Below are positions 49,605 through 61,119 of a stretch of 64,000 bases of DNA, piece after piece. Below the pieces are notes generated by a model, which saw only the letters and a list, made by a program, of their open reading frames with translations, was not told where the DNA came from and ran no database searches. The stretch spans positions 434,001 through 498,000 of the forward strand of contig JAGFBZ010000172.1 in NCBI GenBank assembly GCA_018398805.1, written 5' to 3'. Position numbers and translations under genes: made by a program. How positions within the stretch are numbered: position 1 is the stretch's first letter; each line of letters begins with the position of its first letter. The DNA comes from Hirundichthys speculiger. Its lineage: Eukaryota; Chordata; Actinopteri; Beloniformes; Exocoetidae.

Positions 49605-49632
49605 GGTGTTAGGAGCTGGATCCTGTACACCT
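49605..49632 (-). other. nek7: nek7 5' UTR part of the start-codon exon, with its acceptor
   Basis: On the minus strand a pyrimidine-rich tract ends in ATTCCCAG at about 49633, giving 28 nt of leader before the ATG. A second possible acceptor (GTACAG) lies 10 nt further in. An acceptor here means a separate non-coding first exon exists at higher coordinates. That matches the usual vertebrate NEK7 layout, in which exon 2 carries the start codon. Confidence 0.6.
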
Positions 49633-51222
49633 CTGGGAATCAATTACAAGACAACAAAAAAAAGCAAAGATAATTTCTTTTAAAATTCCATTAAATTCTT
49701 CAATTTTATAAAAAAAAAGATATTCTCTAGTGTTTGGAACCAAGCTGTGAAGTGACTCCTGCAACAGTCTAACGTATCCAGTTTCAGCTGAAGTGGAGGC
49801 CACGTCATTCCTGTAGACTTGACACTCTTGTCCATGCCCTTCTCAAGTTCCAGTTTGGAAAAGCAAAAACAAGCAGCAATAATCATTTGAAAAAGCTTCT
49901 CTGTATTCACTGGCTTCCTTCCAAGGAACCATTCTTGGGAATTAGAAGTTCTACCGGTTTCAGCAGTTCCCCTCATTTTCTTTTTTTCTGAAAAAAATCT
50001 AGTTCACACAGAGGTGAGCGAGTTGCATTTATATGTATTTTGTAGTTCTGTTTAATTGCATGCCTTGACATGTGGGCTACACGAAAGCTTACAACATAAG
50101 GTACACCGCAACCTGTTGCTTATCTAATCACTGTACTTATTGTCAGTCCCATAGTGGTAAATGTTACATGAATTATATTCACCCATGGAAATAACTTATT
50201 TCAGTTTACATCAAACTCATCTTTTTGGAAAAAAATGAATTGTTGACAGGTGCTCCAGGATAATTTTCAGAAAAGATAGTACCTCACATACCACACACAG
50301 TCCAATCATTAACACTGTTTTACACAGCACGCAGTGCACAGACATAGACATCAGAAACCACCTGTCATCCACGAGTAAACACATGAGGTGTGATGTTTAT
50401 ATGTGTTCAACATACAAATTTAATTCAAGGAAACATAAGCACAGATGCATCTATTCTGAACATACACTGTGTGCCTCTGGAGAAAATAGAAATAATGAAG
50501 GCTGAAAACCAAAGTGTAAACCTGTATGACTATGACAATAGAAAGCTGTAGTATGTGCACAGCCAGGAGTCTCTTATCTACCGCCGGTGAAATACAAGTG
50601 AAAGATGAAATAAGTGATAACGGTGAAACGGTAGATAAGTTTGGTTTTTTTTTTTTTTTTTTTTAAATCCTTCTTGTTAGAGGCTGAACAAATGCCACTA
50701 TCTGATAACCTGGAGCACTTTATTTTCTTGGATTTTCATTGACACAAACAAAAGAGTAATTGCAGCAGATTAGTTTTAGATAATCTAAGTTATTTATGAG
50801 CATTTTTTCAAAAATCTGAGCATCTGCAAAAAGTGTGAAGTAAATTTGTAAGCAGAGTGAATTTTTCTTCATGATCATGTCAAGATCATAAAGTCATCAC
50901 TGTCATAAAATGATTTTTATTTGATACACTAATTCATTTTGGATTAAGAATCCCATAAAGGAAATGTTGACAAACCCTGGATATGCATGGTGTTGTATGT
51001 TGTGACATTTGGATTACAGTGTCATGGGGGGTTTACAAGTCAGCTGGTCTTCGTGCCTCTTGTTGTGATTCTTTGTACTGCAGCCATGTGTTTTGTTAGA
51101 CCAGGGGTGGAATCATTACACCTCTGCCTAGCCCTCTTGTGTTCAAAGTGTCAAAATAACCAGCAGGCCTCTGAGGTCCCGAATGTTCTTTCACCTCCTA
51201 CATCCTATGTTAATGAGATCAA
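49633..51222 (-). other. 5' intron or upstream region of nek7, no gene seen
   Basis: It is AT-rich, with a T22 run at 50643-50664. No exon or promoter-like CpG cluster was recognised. Confidence 0.6.
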
Positions 51223-51226
51223 TTAA

Positions 51227-52308
51227 AGGTCTTCTTCCACAACAAACCATTTAATACTTTTTTTTTTTTTTTTAATTATCATAGGTCAGTTCATGTTGCA
51301 CTTGCTTGCTCAACTTCAAAATCCTCTTCTTCCCCTGTAGTCTGTATCGGCGTGTGATAAAAAAAAAAAAAAAACAGTTGGAGACACGAGCAGATCGGAA
51401 AAGCCGTACCAGCCTACGTCACATTGAACAGTAACTCCACCGCCAGAAAAACATGGCAGGCTGCAGGCTGTCTGCCGGCAGGGAGCAGAGCTTATTAACG
51501 AGGCAACAATGAGGAGCTAAGAATTCAAAAACACGGGAGAGGAAGTTTGTGGCTGTGCTGTTTGCAACTGTTAAAAATCTACATTGCGTGTCTTGGCTAA
51601 GAAAGAGGATATACAGAAGAAATGGTTGGAGTTCATTTTCTGAACACCATCAGCGAACTATAACGCCACTACGGCGCCGACAGTAGCGGATAAGTTGTGT
51701 TTAAAACCTGGATTTGAGCCGTCACAACGATCGACCACCAGCTCACAGGCTGTAAGTAAAAAATGATTTTTTTTTTTCCCCAACTACAGCTGTTGTTTCA
51801 TAAGCCTGTTATTCTACTTGTTAATAGGCTAAAGCATGTATGACATTGGGACAAGCTATGGGTATGGTAACGTTGTCCATAACCACTCGGTAACTTCTAC
51901 CCAGAGAGTAATGTTAGCTTGCTAAATCTATAATCTTCCAATCTAAAATTTGATAACTTGGTTGTTTAGAGTTTTTTGGCCAGTATCAAAAAAAAATATG
52001 GCTGTATCTCTAAAGACATTTTAAATGTTTTTCTAATTAGCCGATTATGTCTATCTAAGTTGATGGAAACCAACTGAAGGAGAACCCACTAGCGTCACCG
52101 TGCTGTTAGCCAATCAGAGGCGAGACGTTTGCATATCATTAATATCAATAAGAATCCTCTCATACAATCCCCGCTCTCGTTTTCACCTAACTAAAACAGC
52201 TTGAAACAAGACAACATTAGTTCATTTTACATTAAAACCAACTCTCAGGGCATTATTTCAGACTAGAGACCACTGCAAAATTTATGAAAATACAATGGAA
52301 TGAGACCT
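51227..52308 (+). mobile_element. Kolobok-like DNA transposon, non-autonomous, TTAA-flanked
   Basis: TTAA lies at 51223-51226 and at 52309-52312. Immediately inside are AGGTCTTCTTCCA on the left and, in reverse complement, AGGTCTCATTCCA on the right, matching 10 of the first 13. TTAA duplications together with a THAP-domain exon inside the 1,082-bp body are the two hallmarks of the Kolobok superfamily. piggyBac also uses TTAA but has other termini and no THAP domain. The interior is too short for a full transposase. Confidence 0.7.
51548..51751 (+). pseudogene. broken THAP-domain exon
   Basis: One frame from 51548 to a donor at 51751 (GCT|GTAAGT) reads CGCAVCNC, stop, KSTLRVLAKKEDIQKKWLEF, stop, then TPSANYNATTAPTVADKLCL and KPGFEP. 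The CxxC start, the K-K-W-L core and a terminal K-P-G-F-E-P segment resemble a THAP zinc finger. Two in-frame stops and loss of the CxxH half disable it. Confidence 0.5.
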
Positions 52309-52605
52309 TTAAGGCTGCCATGTTGGATTGAAACACACCCAGAAAAAAACACAATTAACCAAACTAACTCAATGAAAAGGAGCAAATGGGGAACCGTTGC
52401 ACGCTGAACAATCCCATTCACACCAAGTTCAAAAACATGAAACAAATCAAAAGCCAAAACCTGGTGCCAGTCGTTCAACATAAGCAAACAATGTGAATTT
52501 GCATCATGTCAGCACTGAACCTCCTTCTTGACTGCTCCCACTCTATCATTTTCACAACTTCTTGTCTTTCACTGTCTCTGTTCATCAAAAGGTCTTGCTT
52601 TAAAC

Positions 52606-53776
52606 TAGGGATGTCCCGATCACGTTTTTTGGGTCCCGATCCGATTCCGATCTTTTAATTTTGATGATCGGCCGATTTCCGATTTTTTCCGATCCGATTT
52701 CACTTTTTTGAGTGGGTAAACAGAGTTTAATTTCCCATGCATTTTATTTCCTGTGTACATTAATAAATAGGCCTGCATCCAAGCTGAGATGAATAGCTTT
52801 TATCATCTCATAAAATAAACAATAACTTATTTAAACACTCTTCTTTCTTTTTTTTGTTTGGGAGAATTATTATAAAACACATTTAGTTACAGAACAGTGA
52901 CTGTTCAACAGTCTCAGTACCAAAGAACATAGCACTTCCATTTAAATAGGAGCAGGTGAACTTGGCTAGCAGTTTAAGGCAATGAAAACACTAGCAGAAG
53001 TCTTTGCAATCAATGAAATCACATCAGAATAAAAATAACAAAATATTAACTTCTTTCAAGACCAGCTGCACATGTTCGCGCACCTTTGTGTCCTTTGTCG
53101 TGCATGTAATGATGGGAACGAGGCTCGAGGTAATTAATGAGCCGGTTAAATGCCTTGTATTCCACATACTGAATGGGCTGGTCATCCTCAATAATACATT
53201 CCGCGATTAGCTCGGTGATTTTCCTGTATTTCTCCGAGTCTTTCGGGAGTTTGTCCTTTCTCTTAAAAGTTTCGCAGAGCGTTTGCTGCTGTAGCGCATC
53301 CAGCCTCAGAGCTGCTGCCGACGCCTGACAGAAGGCATCCTGCTCGCTAGGATGGGGCTTTTTTAAGTGTCTGATTAAATTGGTGGTGTTGTAAACTCTC
53401 TTCTTACTTACCCATCATGATATATCAACCTTCCACACGTTTCAAGTCGCAGTCGAAGCGTCGGTCTTTGTAATTTTATAGTCGTATAAGCCTGACGCCG
53501 CCAGTCTTAAAACTTTTAAGGTGGATACAAGACAGCGCTGCTGGGAAACCTCATTTCAGTGCAAATTATTAAATGTATATAGTTAAAAAAAATATTTTTG
53601 TTTGTGTAATATGATTACTTTATTAATTTGTGTTAATCAGGATCACTTTTTGAGGAAAAAAATAATGAAAAAAAGATCGGTGTGTTATAATAATGTTGAT
53701 CGGCTGATCCGATCCACCTTAAATTTTTAAGATCGAAGGCCGATCCGATCAGGGGATCGGGATCGGGACACCCTTA
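52606..53776 (-). mobile_element. second hAT transposon with perfect 8-bp target duplication
   Basis: The left end is TAGGGATGTCCCGATC and the reverse-complement right end is TAAGGGTGTCCCGATC. Each is followed by GATCGG/CCGATC-rich subterminal repeats. CTTTAAAC occurs on both flanks (52598-52605, 53777-53784), an exact 8-bp duplication. The body is 1,171 bp and contains a transposase fragment on the minus strand. Confidence 0.95.
53046..53414 (-). pseudogene. hAT (ZBED-type) transposase N-terminal fragment
   Basis: The open frame of 122 codons plus stop encodes the end of a BED zinc finger (TTNLIRHLKKPHP, with the H-x4-H pair). It then reads TLCETFKRKDKLPKDSEKYR, KITELIAECIIEDDQPIQYV and AFNRLINYLEPR, the conserved helical region after the BED finger in hAT transposases. 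The CxxC half lies beyond an upstream stop (53415-53417) and the catalytic domain is absent. It is a deletion derivative. Confidence 0.88.
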
Positions 53777-53784
53777 CTTTAAAC

Positions 53785-56700
53785 ATAGGAAGGAATTTTG
53801 ACTTCCAAAAGACATTCTGGACATAAACAGCAATGGCAAGTTGGTAGATAAGTCTGCCGGCATTTCTGTTATGTGGGCGAGGAATGGTGGCTGGTTGGCA
53901 ACAGATAAAAGCTAAATACCTGAGTATTTATAGATGTATATCAGAGCCTAGTTTGAAACACTTAAGTGGGAAAAATTAAAATATAGTTTTGTGTGCAGCA
54001 TAAAACCAATGCATGCAAAATATGTGGATTGATAATGTCCAGCGTCCAGTAGGTGCAATATTTTCTATTTATTTAGATGCATTTCTCAGATAACAAGACA
54101 AGACTTCTATTTTGGTCATTTTGAGCTCAATAACAATGGTTAACAAAAAAACAAACAAAAGCTATCCACAAAGAATGTCATTGTTTATATTACAGTTGTC
54201 TTTTCAATTATTTCTGTTCTCTGAAATAAATCAATCATATAAAGTTTATCTGTGTGTATCTTTTCAGATGTTTTAAAATCAAAGATACGTGCATACATAG
54301 TCACAATAATCTCAATCAAACCGAGCAAATAAAATAACATGTGAAGCCTTTGGTGTGCTTTGCTGACTGCAAACATTCTTAACAGGTTTTTGAGAGGGGC
54401 AAGCTTGGAAAAAAAGTCTTTAAGGCTACAAGGTTGGACCATTAAAGTCTGATGCAGACTAGAGATTTTTTCATCTCTAGGAAACTGCCTATCACTTCTC
54501 AACATGTGCATTTTTAGAGGTGCATTTGTTGACAATTCCAGTGCTGAAAAACAATATTCAAAAATTCTTAATTTGCCGCAGCTTAGACAAATATCATAAA
54601 TAAAAGAAGAAATAAAGTGCTTGCAAACTGCACGGCTGCCATCTACCCACATTTAAGGCACCAAACATATGTTTTGGGCACAGTCACAAACATTTATTTA
54701 CTTTTTTAATAATGCTGTCTCGTTCTTTTCTCATTCTCAACTAGGAAAAAGCCCTGTTTCCAGCTTTTATAATACTGATGGGATAACCCAATTAAAAGTG
54801 GCCTGGCAACTCAACTCCAAGGACACCGAAAAAGTTTTTTCAGTTGACTTTTGCATTGTGGTCAACAAGTTTTCCGACTCTGATTTCAAAGAGCATATTT
54901 TCACTCAAATGGCACAAAACTGGGTATAATGAAAAACTAGCGGGGCATGGCAGGGATGGTACGGGAGAATGCAGTAGATGCAGAATTTTAAAATAATCCA
55001 GGAGAGGAAAAAAGAAAAAGGAAAAAAAAAAAAGCTTTTTTCACTCTGATGTGTTCATGGTCCTGAGAGAGACTGTGTGGAGCTGTGTACCAGAAGTTGG
55101 CACTGGCTTTAGCTCCTCTTTAATCCCCATTTCCTGTCTTCTGAATAATTCATTTTAAGCAGAAGGACAGGAAAAACAAAGAGGAATATGATCATAAAAA
55201 TATGGATCAAGACAAACTCGGATGGGGTTGTTCCGGTATTAAGCAGTTCTAACGTGAAGAGTGCTAAATCAGCTCACAGTTTGAGGACAATAAATATAAA
55301 CAGTAAGTGATAAGCTTGCATTTAAGGAGGAGAAAGAGCGGAGGGCAAATACAGGGGTGAAAAAGAGAAAAGAAAAATTTAATATGACACTATCCGGTCT
55401 GGGTGTACGATGCAAAAGAATCAAAGGCACCTTTGAGGAACCAGAAGACGACAGTGAAAGTGCTAGAAGAGTTGTGTCCATGATTACAAGAAATGGAGAA
55501 TCCTTTGAGCCTATGCTCATAAAAGCCTACCCCAGGCCTCCTCTCAAACCCCTGCCCGACTAACGCTGATGATACAGAAAGAGAAAAAGAGGAAGAGAGA
55601 GGAAGAAATCCTCTAATGATTGAGGGGCCCGGATACGACAGAAGCAGCACACTTTCCAATTTATTTTAATCACTATTCTAAATCATTAGCCCAAATGTGC
55701 AAGCACGCATATTCATCGGGCCATGAGCTGAGACAGAGACAGAGACAGAGCGGGGTAGAGGACCAATTACACCTCCGCATATGAACCAGTTTTTGAGGTC
55801 TCTCAGTAACATAGTCCAAGACTTAACAGAATAGAAAATGAAAGGAAGACATTTTACTGTCTCTTAATCTAAAGGGGAAAAAAAACAAAACAGCAATAAA
55901 AAAATTTTTTTAAAAAGCTTTGAAATTTGCTTTGGAAACTAAGCCAAGAACTACATCGTCAAACTACTGACCTGGATTCACAGACTAACTAAATTTAGGA
56001 ATGTCACAAAGTCTCACACAATCAGAGAACCAGAACAACAATAGTGACATAACGGGTAATGTGCAATTAAGAAACAGAACATTGTTAGATTCAAAACTAA
56101 AATCTTTTAAACTGTTCAAATCATGTACGCGTTTGTGTGTACTGAATTTGTAAGGAACAAATTTAAGTATCTGATGAAACTCAATGTAGCTTTTAGCTTT
56201 AATTAAGTGTGTGTTTCTAAGTCAAGCTTCAATAGTTGTGGACTCTTGTTAAAAACAACCTTGATGCTTCTCCTCCATGAATCTATATAAACATACCCGT
56301 GTACGATATTGTTTACGACCTTCCCTCTCTGCCAAGTGAAGAGAGCACAGAAAAGGATAAAAGAGGAAATTGAGACAAAGAAATATGTAATGGTCCACTG
56401 GGACTCTACAAGGCCGGTGAGCCATAATGATGCTTGCCAACTATTTATAGCCATTCTTTACATTTTTTCACATTCAGCTTTATAGGCTCATGATTATTTC
56501 ACTATAGAAGTAAAAACCACAGCATCATTAGATTTGGCTTTATGTAAGGCCTTATCTGATTTATTCACCTTCAGTTCAAACAACCTACTACAGTATTCTG
56601 TTTTTGTGTGAATATATTTCACCAACGAGAGGTTCTATAAAACACATCAGCATAAACACCTGACCTTCAATGGGCAAGCAGCCCCATTAACACTAAACTC

Positions 56701-58195
56701 TCCTCTGTCTTCATCTGCCTGTGTATGCACACCTGCACATTTGTATTCCCTCACATCTCGGTTTCACTTTACATCCTCTGCCACCGTCTATAGTAAAGAT
56801 GTCCACTATTGAAAAAAAGAGCTCAAGCACAAACAGGTGTCAGCCACTTTCCTCCCCATCTCCACCTGTCTTGCTCTTGTCCTTCCTACGTCCTCGCCGC
56901 CGTGCTCCTCTGTGCTCTGTTGCTCCTGGGTCTTTTCGACACAATCTGGCGCGTGACTAAAAGCCCAGGACACCTCACCGCTCTATTGTCCTACCCACTC
57001 TACTACATCACTGATGGCTCTCTTGTGGCGAGGAGGTCCTTTGTCTGTCACTTCAGCAGGTGCCTTACAGTAAAAGACTGGAGCCAAGCAGCCTGTGCAG
57101 CTTCGTTAGCATAAACACTGTTTGATGTGCTCATTTCATCAGCCAGAGATGGCAGCCAAGGAGGAGGCTAATAATCTCTTGAAAAACAAAAACATTCCAC
57201 TCCAGCTTGTAAAAGATAAACTCCAATTTCAATGATAAAAGAGGAGTGACAGACAGCCATGGTACCAGTCAAAAAAAGACCGCCAGTCATACTACCTCCA
57301 TCTTTTTTTTTCTACCCACTCCTATTACCAGATGAAACCAATTCATACCGTCAATCACAGAGAATAAACAACGTATATTGACAAAATGCTGACTACGTAG
57401 GGAAAGACATAATCATGAGGGCAAAATATGCAAAAACAGAGCTGCATTTAAACAAGCTGTGTGATCCCTGTGAAACCAGCTTAGTGTGTCAATGAGCAGG
57501 CTGTGTGAAGGAGAGAACCCCCCAGGCGTTCAGGAGAAGGAAGCCCTGGGGGTTTGGGCTCTGCTTGCACACCCTCGCTACATTCACAGCCTTTCAAAAT
57601 GCCATATCACCATCACACCTCAGTTAAAATAGAAACTGAATGTATAATATGTGGGGGGAAAAAAAACAACAAAAAAAAACCTCTTAATTTGTGCTAGTTT
57701 ATTTAACTCTAAGCAATGCCACAACTTCTCAGGATCTTTGAGGGACTAAATAAGTAAGACTTTGAGCAAGTAATCACAACCATTTCAACATGCTCCCCCA
57801 CCCTTCGTTCAGGGTGAATCAGGAATAAATGTATTTATGATTACTGGATCAAATTTATTAACGAATTCCAACTTTCATGCTACCACATAAATTTACTCAA
57901 ATAACTGTTAGGATTAAGCTTCTGAAATAATAAGGATAAAGGTCATCGCATACACTATCAGAAAGTACGGGAAAATCTGAAGCACCTGATTCAAGGCTAC
58001 ATTGACTGGTTGTTTTTAATCAATTGATTAATCCTCTGTCTAAAATGTACTCTCACTTGATGACAAGTGCGACCCTACGACCCAGAATAGAATAAGTTGG
58101 GAAAGAAAATGGACGGATATTTAGAACAGGCTGGCAGAGTGTTGCGGTGTTTAGCATTATGGTCTGAAACCAATAAAGATGCTGGTGTGTATCTG
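53785..58195. other. upstream region of nek7, no certain gene
   Basis: It contains AT-rich DNA, an open frame at 55357-55563 (listed) and GC-balanced blocks at 56810-57210 and 57440-57620 that could be conserved non-coding sequence. The minus-strand 155-codon frame at 54185-54652 has no domain and looks random. Confidence 0.5.
55357..55563 (+). other. protein-like open frame, unproven
   Basis: The 68-codon frame has a charged, protein-like C-terminal half: KRIKGTFEEPEDDSESARRV, then SMITRNGESFEPM and a proline-rich end PRPPLKPLPD before the stop. There is no clear acceptor or donor, no known domain, and it lies on the strand opposite nek7. It may be chance. Confidence 0.15.
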
Positions 58196-58360
58196 ACTTT
58201 CTGTGTGGAATTTGAATGTTCTCCATATGCCTGCATGGATTTTCTCAGAGTAATCCAGCTTCCTCCCACAGTCCAAAGAAATCCATGCTAGGTTGACTGG
58301 TGATTCTGCATCTACTTTAGGTGTGAGTGTAAGAATGTATAGTTGTCTGTTTTTAATTTA
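58196..58360 (+). repeat. LINE/V-SINE-type conserved tail fragment
   Basis: AATTTGAATGTTCTCC, TGCATGGATTTTCTC, GCTTCCTCCCACAGTCCAAA and GGTTGACTGGTGATTCT follow in the order of the well-known fish V-SINE/LINE tail. The copy is mutated, and it represents the part just upstream of the segment seen at 1-110. Confidence 0.7.
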
Positions 58361-59386
58361 GTGAACTGGTCTGTATTTGTTTCTGAACAACCTTTGCAGT
58401 TCAGTGATTCTCTATCTATAAGATTTAAGTTAAGGCCGGGCTACAGCAGGTCAACCAAGTGAAGTTTCATTTTATTTCCTGTAAACGGTATTCATTTTCC
58501 AATAGCAACTGTGCCCTTCTTTGAGACGGCACTGTTCAAATTTTCCACAACTGAACACAAATATCAGTGTTTTTGAGCACTCTGTCATGGCAGGGAAAAA
58601 AAAAGAATAATTTTCCGCAGGTGAAGTTGGCGTCAAAACGTGAGAGCACTGCAGATGTCTCTGTTTTTAATTTCTCTTTTGACCTTCTTAATTAAAAATA
58701 TGGATACTTGTTTCATATTCTTTGTATTGTAGTAGAGCACTTTCTGAAGACCAAAAGCTATCAACTAAACCATGTCCCCTTGGAATGAAAAGTGTAAATT
58801 AATATAACAGGTAATAACATATACTGACAGACTTGTTACGATCCTGTCTGTCAAAATGACTGACAGAGGAAAAAGTCTAGTACACGCTCTGTTGAGAATA
58901 TAGGCAAAGTCCAAGGCCTTTTGACATGATATGCTCTTGACAGCTGAATCAAAGAGAGTTGTTTGGCTACAGTAACAGTAAATATGTGTGGTACAAGTCA
59001 GAGATATTTTTCAAGAGAATCTCATGCCAACTATACTGTACATACATACCCTGAAGTCACTCACTGGTTTGTAAACTGCTGTTTGAAATAACATCTTGCT
59101 CTTGGATCCAAGGACTACCATCATACTGAAGCCGCCTACTGTGCTGTACCTAAAAGTGGTCACTAAGCCTTTTTGAAGGCCCAGCTGTTGATCAACTGAT
59201 GGTGTTTTTGTAAGGACAGTGTATATTTTCTCATGACATCAAAGCAGGTGAAATGTATCTTACGACAAGTGAGGAAGGTAGGGTGGTAAATGAATACTGC
59301 TGACTTGAATCAGTTATTGTCAAATCTGTTATGTGGATAAATGGAGGTGTCTGCTTATGTACCGAGTAAGTGTATACGGTCTAGAA

Positions 59387-59566
59387 CAGTGTTTGAGACG
59401 TTTCCCCGCTCCAACACACCTGACTCAAATGAATGGATCACCACTAGTTTGTCATCAAAATCTGCACATGTCTGTTGATCACCCATTTATTTGAGCCAGA
59501 TATGTTTGAGCAAGGAAATGTCTAAAACATGCAGGGCAGTAGGTCCTTAGGACCTGGACTGAAGAA
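59387..59566. mobile_element. palindromic hAT-type MITE, degraded copy B
   Basis: It shares CCAACACACCTG and TCAAATGAATGGA with copy A at 39808, plus a matching inverted right half (AAACATGCAGGGCAGTA, CCTTAGGACCTGG). Flanks GTCTAGAA and GACTAGAA match 7 of 8. The right terminus is eroded. Confidence 0.7.
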
Positions 59567-59574
59567 GACTAGAA

Positions 59575-61119
59575 ACAGCTTTTAATTTCTAAAATGGAAA
59601 AAAAAAACGTCATAATCAGATCATGTCAAAATTATGTTAAAGATAAATGACTTATAGGACCATTGTCAGAGGGATGTCAGTGACACGGACATCTTAAAAC
59701 ACAAATAAACTGTATTTAAGACGTAAGCTGTTTTCATTTGCCAAACACAGTCTTCTGTGGTTAAAGAGAGGTATAGAATGCATATTGCACAAGCATAATT
59801 AATTAACACTTATTGTCACCTAAATTTATATATTTATTACATTTATTTATTTATATTAAAAACAATAAATAAATTTTAAAAAATGTGATAAATCACAAGT
59901 TTCAAATGCATCATGTGCTTAGCGATCACCATCTGTAGATCATGCTTCCAGCAATCTGTTGCCAGCCCAATGTGCTTCACTGAAATGCCATTGTGTCTTC
60001 AAAGTAGATAACAAAAAGTAATAATTAATTGTTTAATAATAAATTGAAAAAAGAAACATGTGTCAAATGCACATTTTCAATAAGTATTTCTAAAAGAACA
60101 ACCCTAAATCCATTTATATAGGACTCAAAGATCCACACCCAGTTACATATCACAGCCTTAGGATTCGACGATGACGAGGCTTTAGGTTGCATTAGAGCCC
60201 TGTGGCAACAACTCATGGTCTTTCACAACACAGTACTGAACACTGCACAACAGAGCAGAGATTCCAGCCCTCCAGGACCAACAAAGGCTTTGTTTGTTAG
60301 CCATGTCACTGACTGACCACCAAATTAGCTTCATCACCTCTGGCACCAGGATATCCAATGTGACATTCTCGACTGCGGGGCTGAGGTTCTGTTTATCTGC
60401 AAGGCTGAGGGGCTTAAACTTAAAAAGAGTACATTCTTTAATATATGAAATGAGGACAAATTAATTTTGCACAAAATAAATTCATAAGGGAATGCCATGC
60501 TCAGGTTGGACAGTACTGTACCCAAGTAACTGTGGAACACTGCATTTTAAAGCAAGTCTGATGTTCATCACAATAGCAGTTTATTTAGAGGGTTAAGCTC
60601 CTATAGAAGTCAACAGGAATCACAAAATGACAAGATAATGATAAAACTATATTTTTTCTTTTGTCCTCAAACAGTATTTATGGCAGAGGAGGTGAAGTTT
60701 CAAAAGAAGACAACTTGGCATTTATAACTTTTGCTAAAATATCAAAATACAGATAACAGAAGAATGATGCTGCAAGAGAAAGTTCCAGATACTGTTACTC
60801 AGAAATTGAAGTATATTAGTGTAATTACAAAGTCCCAACACCAAGGTCTTCTAGCAATCATCTGACAAGGCTCCAGATTCTTTTGGCAACCTGAAAAGTC
60901 ACATTATAACAAGAAAACCCTAAGACCACAATGACAAGCCAGCAATCGCTGCGTGATTTATTTTCTGTTGTTTAATCATCAAAGGAACAACTTGAAACAA
61001 TCACATCTGGTGAATGCAGTACATTCTACCAAAACTCCAAACCATCAACTCTCATACCCTCTTAAATCAGGCTTTCCATGTCTCCTGGAGCAGTCTGAGG
61101 CAGTAACCTCACATCACTG
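59575..61119. other. upstream region, no gene seen
   Basis: AT-rich sequence without recognisable exons or repeats, apart from an (ATTT)n-like patch near 59825-59880. Confidence 0.5.

Noticed and set aside
51400..51760. Candidate nek7 promoter/CpG region with a GTAAGT donor
   Set aside because: The donor is on the plus strand, opposite to nek7, and the block lies inside the Kolobok-like element as a THAP remnant.
52263..52487. Minus-strand frame resembling a transposase-like phrase (DWHQVLAFDLFHVFELGV)
   Set aside because: The frame runs across the TTAA boundary of the Kolobok-like element, so it cannot be one gene. The resemblance is short and unverified.
54185..54652. 155-codon minus-strand open frame
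   Set aside because: No domain, no splice context and AT-driven composition. Frames of similar length arise elsewhere in the window in clearly non-coding DNA.
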